This document shows, piece after piece, positions 6,352-10,686 of a DNA stretch of 10,686 nucleotides. A program made the position numbers and the translations under genes. A model generated the notes under the pieces. That model did not search any database. It worked only from the letters and a program-made list of their open reading frames with translations, and had not been told where the DNA came from. Where the stretch lies: positions 1 through 10,686 of the forward strand of contig WLDR01000040.1 of NCBI GenBank assembly GCA_009704705.1, given 5' to 3'. Source of the stretch: Actinomycetota bacterium (GTDB taxonomy: Bacteria > Actinomycetota > Actinomycetes > Actinomycetales > Microbacteriaceae). Within the stretch, counting starts at the first letter, position 1. Each line of letters opens with the position of its first letter.

Positions 6352-6417
6352 TCAGCAGCAACCGGTGTCGTCGCAGCATCCACCGCCGCCACCCGAAATT
6401 TCGTTGAGCTGGGTCAT
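6352..6417 (-). CDS. 21-residue tetracysteine peptide, divergent from ArsR-type regulator
   Basis: This gene is too short for ordinary gene callers. It starts with ATG at 6415-6417, ends with TGA at 6352-6354, and is preceded by AGGAGG 8 nt from the start, the strongest ribosome binding site in the window. The product starts MTQLNEIS, then five glycines (9-13), then CCDDTGCC (14-21) at the very C-terminus. Paired vicinal cysteines (CC-x4-CC) on a flexible glycine linker suggest a thiol ligand for a soft metal or metalloid such as As(III). CCxxCC tetracysteine tags are known to bind arsenicals, but here the spacing is four. It diverges from an ArsR repressor with a CxC sensor motif, and an inverted repeat overlaps its predicted promoter. 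Function is inferred. The alternative is a regulatory leader peptide or a metal chaperone. No family is recognised. Confidence 0.72.
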   Translation of the reverse strand: MTQLNEISGGGGGCCDDTGCC

Positions 6418-6450
6418 GTCGCCTCCCTCCTGAAAAAGAGCTTTGTGCAT

Positions 6451-6470
6451 ACATCGAAAAGCATCGATGT
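6451..6470. promoter_or_regulatory. Candidate ArsR operator
   Basis: ACATCGA (6451-6457) and TCGATGT (6464-6470) form a perfect 7-bp inverted repeat with a 6-nt spacer, ending about where the peptide transcript should start. Another TCGATG half-site lies at 6494-6499, between the -35 and -10 of that promoter. Placement and symmetry fit a winged-helix dimer repressor; binding is inferred. Confidence 0.6.
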
Positions 6471-6476
6471 GATAAA

Positions 6477-6507
6477 ACAGTACCACCCTCATATCGATGA
6501 TTGTCAA
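6477..6507 (-). promoter_or_regulatory. Promoter of the Cys-rich peptide gene
   Basis: On the minus strand a consensus TTGACA (6507-6502) is followed after 19 bp by TACTGT (6482-6477). The predicted start is near 6470, giving a leader of about 52 nt ending in the AGGAGG site. The spacer is slightly long, as seen in some metal-regulated promoters. Confidence 0.55.
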
Positions 6508-6509
6508 TG

Positions 6510-6515
6510 TATAGT
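6510..6515 (+). promoter_or_regulatory. -10 box of the ArsR-type gene (leaderless)
   Basis: TATAGT lies 7 nt before the GTG at 6523, with no Shine-Dalgarno between. It sits 2 bp from the -35 box of the opposing peptide promoter. One bound repressor could therefore control both directions. Confidence 0.5.
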
Positions 6516-6522
6516 TTCAATT

Positions 6523-6858
6523 GTGGTGAACAGCGAAACGTGGACAACTGCTCCGTCTACATCCTCTATCGCATTGCAACTTAAAGCCCTCGGCGACGAA
6601 ACGCGACTGAGTCTCCTCCTCAAGGTTGCCAGCGCAGAGTCGGAAGACGGAGCCTGCATCTGTGACCTCACCCCCGACACGAAACTCGCACAGAGCACGG
6701 TGAGTCATCATATGAAGCTCTTGGTTGGCGCGGGTTTGCTCAGCCGCACTCAGAGGGGAAAATGGGCCTACTTCTCGTTGACGCCTGCCGCCACAAATGT
6801 CTTGAACGCGGTCGGGCTGGGTTCGGGCGTATACGCAGATGACGGAGACGATCAGTAG
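6523..6858 (+). CDS. ArsR/SmtB-family metal(loid)-responsive repressor with CxC motif
   Basis: This is a 111-residue winged-helix protein. LQLKALGDETRLSLLLKVAS (about 18-38) is the standard ArsR entry helix. GACICDLTP (43-51) places Cys45 and Cys47 in the position of the ELCVCDL metal-binding motif of arsenite/antimonite-type ArsR proteins. QSTVSHHMKLLVGAGLLSR (57-75) is the recognition helix with HHMKLL, and RGKWAYFSL is the wing. The tail is acidic (DDGDD). Reading can be extended upstream to 6445, but that would run through the operator and promoter, so I prefer GTG 6523 (or 6526), 7 nt after TATAGT. It diverges from the tetracysteine peptide gene with 105 bp between, and is expected to repress both until metal(loid) binds. 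The inducer is inferred. Confidence 0.9.
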   Translation: MVNSETWTTAPSTSSIALQLKALGDETRLSLLLKVASAESEDGACICDLTPDTKLAQSTVSHHMKLLVGAGLLSRTQRGKWAYFSLTPAATNVLNAVGLGSGVYADDGDDQ

Positions 6859-6907
6859 TCCAGCCGCGGCCGCTCGAAGTCGTTTCGTCGGGAAGAAGGT
6901 AGCAAAT

Positions 6908-6928
6908 TAACTACCCAAGGGTTAGTTA
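6908..6928. promoter_or_regulatory. Palindrome upstream of the LANTG surface protein
   Basis: TAACTA (6908-6913) and TAGTTA (6923-6928) are inverted arms of a 21-bp element in which 8 of 10 base pairs are symmetric. Its left part also pairs with GGTAG at 6898-6902 (CTACC 6911-6915), so the two structures exclude each other. It overlaps the -35 position and could be an operator; no regulator is identified. Confidence 0.45.
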
Positions 6929-6950
6929 TGGAATACACTGGGCGTACCTA
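6922..6950 (+). promoter_or_regulatory. Candidate promoter of the LANTG surface protein
   Basis: TTAGTT (6922-6927) and TACCTA (6945-6950) are spaced 17 bp and the AAAGGAA ribosome binding site follows at 6963-6969. Both hexamers match consensus only moderately. TACACT at 6934-6939 is an alternative -10. Confidence 0.3.
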
Positions 6951-6977
6951 GCTCGTTTATCCAAAGGAACTCAACTT

Positions 6978-8072
6978 ATGTCACGACGCAAAAGCATCAT
7001 TACTGCGCTGTCCGCAACGTTCACGACTGCGGGTCTCGTGGTGCTCGGGGCAGGACTCACCTCCCCAGCGCAAGCAATTGATCCACTACCTTCCACGGAC
7101 AAGATGTACGTGCTCAGCTGCCCAGAGGGGACCTATGACGGCCCAACCTCAACTTTCACACTGTTTTACAACGACCTCACGACGCCTCTTAACTCGATGC
7201 AGTTGTTCAGCGTCGACCCCGTGACTGCGGAAGCGACGCCCATTGGCGACGGTTCGGGCTCGAACGTCCAGATTACGACTGGCTCGTCTTCGTGGTCGAG
7301 TTCGTGCGGTTCTGAACCGGCGTGGAACCCCGTGACGCAGACTGCGTACTTCGGCGCACAACTTTATGAAAACGGTTCGTCAAGCCGTTTTCTGATGACT
7401 CTTGATTTGGAAACTGGAGAATCAACGGCAGTCGGCGAGTTCACTGGATTCGTGCCAGGAACTGACGATTGTGGTAGCGATTTTCAGAGCCTCGCGATCG
7501 GATCAAATGGGGCGGCGTATGTCTTCGATTCAAACGCCTGCCTCTACTCGCTTGACCTAGCGACTGCACAGCTGACCTACATCGGAGGTGGCGCCAACGG
7601 CGCAGCGGGACGCTACTATCCGCAAGCGTGGTCGCTCAATCCTGCAACGCAAGTGTGGCAGGCACTGGATAACGAGGACGAGTTCCTCAGCTCAGTTGAT
7701 GTCACCACGGGAAATCTGTCGACATCGGGCCCGACAGTAACCTTCGACGGCCCGTACGACCCGCAGTCGCTCGAGTTCGATTCGCTGGGAAGAGGTTGGG
7801 TCCTCAACGAAGAATCCGCGCCAGGCGCTCCAATAGCTACCTCCAACTTGTATACCCTTGACCCTGCCAGCGGTGACGTAACCCTGGTGGCTGAACCGTT
7901 CACTGATGCTGACGGTCCGTTCGCATCATCCGCACTGCTCATCACCCGCCCCGCAACGGAGCTGGCCAACACCGGCCTTGGCAGTTCGACCGCGTGGATG
8001 TGGAGCACGATCGGCGCGTCGCTTCTTGTAGCCGGCATCGCGCTTGCTGTAGCCCGACGCCGACAGGCTTAG
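6978..8072 (+). CDS. Secreted repeat (beta-propeller-like) protein with LANTG sorting signal
   Basis: This 364-residue protein has a ribosome binding site AAAGGAA 8 nt before the ATG. The signal peptide is 1-33 (RRK, hydrophobic core, AQA before I34). The body holds at least five copies of a strand motif L-x-x-L/V-D-x-x-T-x-x-x-T-x-x-G: LFSVDPVTAEATPIG (76-90), LMTLDLETGESTAVG (139-153), LYSLDLATAQLTYIG (189-203), LSSVDVTTGNLSTSG (237-251) and LYTLDPASGDVTLVA (291-305). This is typical of beta-propeller blades. Four cysteines (48, 110, 165, 188) could pair. The C-terminus is a full sorting signal: LANTG (329-333), membrane helix (about 339-358), then RRRQA. LAxTG is the motif used by class E sortases of Actinobacteria, so it should be fixed to the wall. 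Ligand unknown. It is ended by its own terminator. Confidence 0.88.
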   Translation: MSRRKSIITALSATFTTAGLVVLGAGLTSPAQAIDPLPSTDKMYVLSCPEGTYDGPTSTFTLFYNDLTTPLNSMQLFSVDPVTAEATPIGDGSGSNVQITTGSSSWSSSCGSEPAWNPVTQTAYFGAQLYENGSSSRFLMTLDLETGESTAVGEFTGFVPGTDDCGSDFQSLAIGSNGAAYVFDSNACLYSLDLATAQLTYIGGGANGAAGRYYPQAWSLNPATQVWQALDNEDEFLSSVDVTTGNLSTSGPTVTFDGPYDPQSLEFDSLGRGWVLNEESAPGAPIATSNLYTLDPASGDVTLVAEPFTDADGPFASSALLITRPATELANTGLGSSTAWMWSTIGASLLVAGIALAVARRRQA

Positions 8073-8087
8073 CAAGAATCGTTCACC

Positions 8088-8126
8088 AAAAGAGGGGCCC
8101 GGCGCGATGCCGGGCCCCTCTTTTTT
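8088..8126 (+). terminator. Rho-independent terminator after the LANTG protein
   Basis: AAAAGAGGGGCCCGGC (8088-8103), loop GCGAT, GCCGGGCCCCTCTTTT (8109-8124) form a perfect 16-bp stem, with a run of T up to 8126. Confidence 0.93.
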
Positions 8127-8146
8127 GCCTCCCGTGTGCGCCGCGA

Positions 8147-8175
8147 GTGACATAGCGCTCTAAATGTGATATCTA
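8147..8175 (+). promoter_or_regulatory. Candidate promoter of the LPETG protein
   Basis: GTGACA (8147-8152) and TATCTA (8170-8175) are 17 bp apart. A GGAGG ribosome binding site follows at 8183-8187, 9 nt before the ATG. The -35 is good and the -10 moderate. Confidence 0.45.
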
Positions 8176-8196
8176 TTTACACGGAGGTTCACACAA

Positions 8197-9057
8197 ATGA
8201 AAAAGCACATTCTCATCGCGTCAACGACAGCGACTCTCGCTGCCCTCTTGCTGTATCCCGGCGCGGCCATGGCTGATCCGACAATCGCTCACAACAATTC
8301 AATTAATTCCTGCTCGTATTCCCCGAGCACGGTGACAGTCAATCAGGGCGACTCTTCACCGAATCACACCCAAACGCTCACAGGTACAGCGGCAACTATC
8401 GATAGTCAACCAAACATGGTCTACTACTCTGCGTACCTCTATGTAGATGGCGTTCTTGCCTATGGTGCTGATGACTGGTGGGATGAGATGGCGTCTGTGA
8501 CGCGAAACATCTTCGGCTGGACAGCGGACAAAGCGGGCGAAACCCACGTTTGGAAGTACTACGCGACCTCGCAAGACTTGACGCAATTGAATAGCACGGT
8601 TCTGTGCACACTGACGGCATCGTTCGGTCCCACTGTGCCGCCCGTGATTTCAGGACAAGCATCGCCGGTTGTCAAGCCGGGAGACACCAGCGTCGCGACG
8701 TTCACGGCATCGCAAACCCCGGCTAACGCGCAGTCGAACATTGTGTGGACAATCTCGGGCGGCGCGGATCAGAGCCTGTTCAGTCTGGGAACCGATGGTG
8801 CGCTCACATTTCTTAGTCCCGCCGCGGATGGCACCTATACGGTAGTCATCTCTGCGACAGACCAGTTCAGCAACGTCACAAACCAAACGGTCACCGTCAC
8901 AGTGAGCGACACGCCACCTAGCTCAGCAAGTAATCTTCCGGAGACGGGTTTCTCGACGCTGAGCTTCGGCACTGTCAGTGGCGCGCTGATCGTCATCGGC
9001 GCAGGCCTTGTGTTCCTTCGCCGTCGCCGCCGCGCGCGCATAGGCACGCTCGGGTGA
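8197..9057 (+). CDS. Secreted protein with cadherin-like domain and LPETG sorting signal
   Basis: This 286-residue protein has a signal peptide 1-26 (MKK, hydrophobic core, AMA before D27). Residues 27-145 form an unassigned beta-rich domain with Cys39 and Cys137 as a possible disulfide. Residues about 150-237 resemble a cadherin-like/Ig-like repeat: GDTSVATFTAS, SLFSLGTDGALTF, DGTYTVVISATDQ and TVTVTVSD, ending in a Ser/Pro linker. LPETG (247-251), a membrane helix (about 256-274) and RRRRR form a classical cell-wall sorting signal. It probably serves in surface adhesion or structure; the ligand is unknown. It has its own promoter candidate and lies after the terminator of the LANTG gene. 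The 3' end is 14 bp from the convergent araA stop, with no clear terminator between. Its sorting motif differs from that of its neighbour. Confidence 0.88.
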   Translation: MKKHILIASTTATLAALLLYPGAAMADPTIAHNNSINSCSYSPSTVTVNQGDSSPNHTQTLTGTAATIDSQPNMVYYSAYLYVDGVLAYGADDWWDEMASVTRNIFGWTADKAGETHVWKYYATSQDLTQLNSTVLCTLTASFGPTVPPVISGQASPVVKPGDTSVATFTASQTPANAQSNIVWTISGGADQSLFSLGTDGALTFLSPAADGTYTVVISATDQFSNVTNQTVTVTVSDTPPSSASNLPETGFSTLSFGTVSGALIVIGAGLVFLRRRRRARIGTLG

Positions 9058-9071
9058 GCGGTTCGCCCGGC

Positions 9072-10592
9072 CTATAGCCCCTGCGCGAGCCGAAAGTAGG
9101 CAGCGTTCCAGCGCACCTCTTTGTGAAACTCGCGCAGGGTCGTGTGCTCGTCGATGACGAGCAGTTCTGCGCCGGCCATCTCGGCCCAGTCGCGGAACAC
9201 GTCGACCCCAACTGCGGTGCTCATCACGGTGTGGTGGGCTGCTCCCGCGGTGAGCCAAGCAGCGGCGGATGTCGCGAAGTCGGGCTGTGGCTTCCACACG
9301 GCGTGCCCGACGGGAAGGCGGGGCATGGGTGCGTCGAGGGGCACGTTATCGACGACGTTGGCGACGAGCCGGAACCGGTCACGCATGTCGCTTAGGGCAA
9401 CGACCACGGCGGGACCCGAGTCGGCCGTGAACACGAGGCGCACGGGGTCATCCTTGCCTCCAATGCCGAGCGGGTGGATTTGTAGGCTCGGTCGGGCTGT
9501 GGTCAGCGACGGGCTCACTTCGAGCATGTGTGCACCAAGGATTTTCTCCTGGCCGGGGGTGAGGTGGTACGTGTAGTCCTCCATGAGGGATGCACCACCG
9601 GGCAGGCCCGCACCCATGACGTTAGCGACGCGCACGAGAATTGCGGTCTTCCAGTCTCCTTCAGCACCGAAACCATACCCATCGGCCATGAGGCGCTGCA
9701 CGGCGAGTCCAGGAAGCTGCTTCAGACTTCCCAAGTCTTCAAAGCTTGTCGTGAATGCGCCGAAGCCACCGCCTTCAAGGAAGGACCGCAACCCGAGTTC
9801 GATTGCTGCGCCATCACGGAGCGACTGGTGCCGAGCTCCATCCTTGAGTAGCTCTGGCACGACGTCATAGGAGGTGAGGTATTCGTCGACGAGGTCGTCA
9901 ATCGCTGACTCAGTCGCGGCGTCCACAGCCTCGACGAGTTCGTTCACACCCCATGTGTTGACCTGCACTCCGAACCGGATTTCGGCTTCGGTCTTGTCGC
10001 CCTCGGTGACGGCTACGTAGCGCATGTTGTCGCCGAAGCGAGCGAGTTTGAGGTTCTGCGCGGCATCCCAGCCGGCTGCGGCGCGCGCCCAATTGGCTAC
10101 TTGCGTGACCACTGCCGGGTTGGAGACGTGACCGACGACGGTCTTGCGGGCCAGGTTCATTCGGCTGAGAATGTAGCCGTGCTCGCGGTCGCCGTGCGCG
10201 GCCTGATTCAGGTTCATGAAGTCGAAGTCAATCTCGTCCCACGGCAGCGCAACGTTCGCTTGGGTGTGCAGGTGAAGCAGTGGCTTGGAGAGCACACCGA
10301 GCCCGTGAATCCACATCTTCGAGGGGCTGAAGGTGTGCATCCACGTAATCACGCCGATGACCGAGTCGTCGCTGTTGGCCTCGATCATGGCGCGACGAAT
10401 CGCGTCGCTCGACTTCAGTACGGGCTTCCATTCGACGGTGACCGGGATGGTGTTGGCCGCCCCAAGAGAGGCGGCAACCTCCTGTGACTGCTCTGCGACC
10501 TGGCGCAACGTCTCCGCGCCGTAAAGGTCTTGGCTGCCGGTGAGAAACCACACGGATTTGGTCTTGAGATTGGGGATGATGCTGCCGGTCAT
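9072..10592 (-). CDS. araA: L-arabinose isomerase
   Basis: This 506-residue protein matches full-length AraA (about 500). It isomerises L-arabinose to L-ribulose in the cytoplasm, the first step of the araA/araB/araD route to D-xylulose 5-phosphate. The N-terminus has VWFLTGSQDLYG (14-25), and ITWMHTFSPSKMWI follows (82-95). Catalytic and metal residues are all present: Glu311 in GYGFGAEGDWK, Glu338 in SLMEDYTYH, His355 in GAHMLEVSPS and His454 in AAHHTVMS. These correspond to E306, E333, H350 and H450 of the E. coli enzyme. The ATG at 10592 has an AGAAGGA ribosome binding site 7 nt upstream. An unidentified gene ends 29 bp upstream in the same direction, so araA is probably not first in its operon. 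araB and araD are not in the window after it. Confidence 0.98.
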   Translation of the reverse strand: MTGSIIPNLKTKSVWFLTGSQDLYGAETLRQVAEQSQEVAASLGAANTIPVTVEWKPVLKSSDAIRRAMIEANSDDSVIGVITWMHTFSPSKMWIHGLGVLSKPLLHLHTQANVALPWDEIDFDFMNLNQAAHGDREHGYILSRMNLARKTVVGHVSNPAVVTQVANWARAAAGWDAAQNLKLARFGDNMRYVAVTEGDKTEAEIRFGVQVNTWGVNELVEAVDAATESAIDDLVDEYLTSYDVVPELLKDGARHQSLRDGAAIELGLRSFLEGGGFGAFTTSFEDLGSLKQLPGLAVQRLMADGYGFGAEGDWKTAILVRVANVMGAGLPGGASLMEDYTYHLTPGQEKILGAHMLEVSPSLTTARPSLQIHPLGIGGKDDPVRLVFTADSGPAVVVALSDMRDRFRLVANVVDNVPLDAPMPRLPVGHAVWKPQPDFATSAAAWLTAGAAHHTVMSTAVGVDVFRDWAEMAGAELLVIDEHTTLREFHKEVRWNAAYFRLAQGL

Positions 10593-10621
10593 TGTCGGGT
10601 CCTTCTTTGCAGGGGTGGGTG

Positions 10622-10686
10622 TCAGATCAGCTCAGCCGCGGTGCGTTCGATCGCGAGCCCCGCGCGGTAGCGAATGAGATAGGTGG
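10622..10686 (-). CDS. C-terminal end of an unidentified gene upstream of araA (partial)
   Basis: The minus strand is open from the window edge to TGA 10622-10624. It gives 20 codons that read TYLIRYRAGLAIERTAAELI. The gap to the araA start is 29 bp, which suggests one transcript. An ara-operon member (kinase, epimerase, regulator or transporter) would be expected here, but the tail is too short to assign. Confidence 0.5.
   Translation of the reverse strand, partial: TYLIRYRAGLAIERTAAELI

Noticed and set aside
6445..6522. N-terminal extension of the ArsR-type protein to ATG 6445
   Set aside because: It would code through the inverted repeat and both promoter boxes; ArsR proteins normally begin shortly before the LKALGDETR helix.
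6206..6547. 113-codon minus-strand frame across the peptide gene and operator
   Set aside because: It overlaps the terminator, peptide gene, promoter and arsR start in another frame and has no ribosome binding site or domain.
1..10686. CRISPR arrays, complete insertion sequences, rRNA genes
   Set aside because: There are no regularly spaced repeats, no transposase-like frame with inverted ends, and no rRNA-like sequence on either strand.

Overview
The window looks like chromosomal DNA of a high-GC Gram-positive actinobacterium, probably of the Microbacteriaceae type (an inference). The reasons are GC-rich third codon positions, GTG starts, several genes whose start codon lies 6-7 nt after a TANNNT box (leaderless style), a tRNA gene without an encoded CCA, and exported proteins ending in LAxTG or LPxTG cell-wall sorting signals.

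Layout. Positions 1-304 (-) hold the N-terminus of a class III PLP-dependent aminotransferase. Positions 384-2946 (+) carry an S33-type alpha/beta hydrolase followed closely by a type B carboxylesterase. Convergent to these is a YajQ-family gene (2962-3450, -). A lipoprotein lytic transglycosylase (3470-4243, +) diverges from it with only 19 bp between the two start codons. Next come tRNA-Tyr(GTA) (4312-4393), its terminator, and a scarred segment (4394-4888). That segment contains a direct copy of the tRNA 3' end, a degenerate inverted copy, a second tRNA-end-linked hairpin and a start-less coding fragment, and it resembles the remains of an element that used the tRNA 3' end as attachment site.

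Positions 4889-6190 encode a secreted, membrane-anchored protein of unknown function. Positions 6296-6858 form a compact divergent metal-response-like locus. A CxC-type ArsR repressor (+) faces a 21-residue peptide gene (-) that has a very strong ribosome binding site and ends in a tetracysteine motif (CC-x4-CC). A perfect 7-6-7 inverted repeat lies at the peptide promoter. I consider this pair the most interesting item in the window, because tetracysteine motifs are known to bind trivalent arsenicals and the regulator carries the arsenic-type CxC motif.

Positions 6978-8072 encode a secreted repeat (beta-propeller-like) protein with a LANTG signal, and 8197-9057 a secreted protein with a cadherin-like domain and a LPETG signal. 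Convergent with the latter is araA, L-arabinose isomerase (9072-10592, -). It is preceded in the same direction by the last 20 codons of an unidentified gene that runs off the window.

The window therefore mixes housekeeping and catabolic genes (aminotransferase, esterases, yajQ, araA) with a surface/exported block and a small metal-stress module. No CRISPR array, complete insertion sequence or intact integrase is visible.
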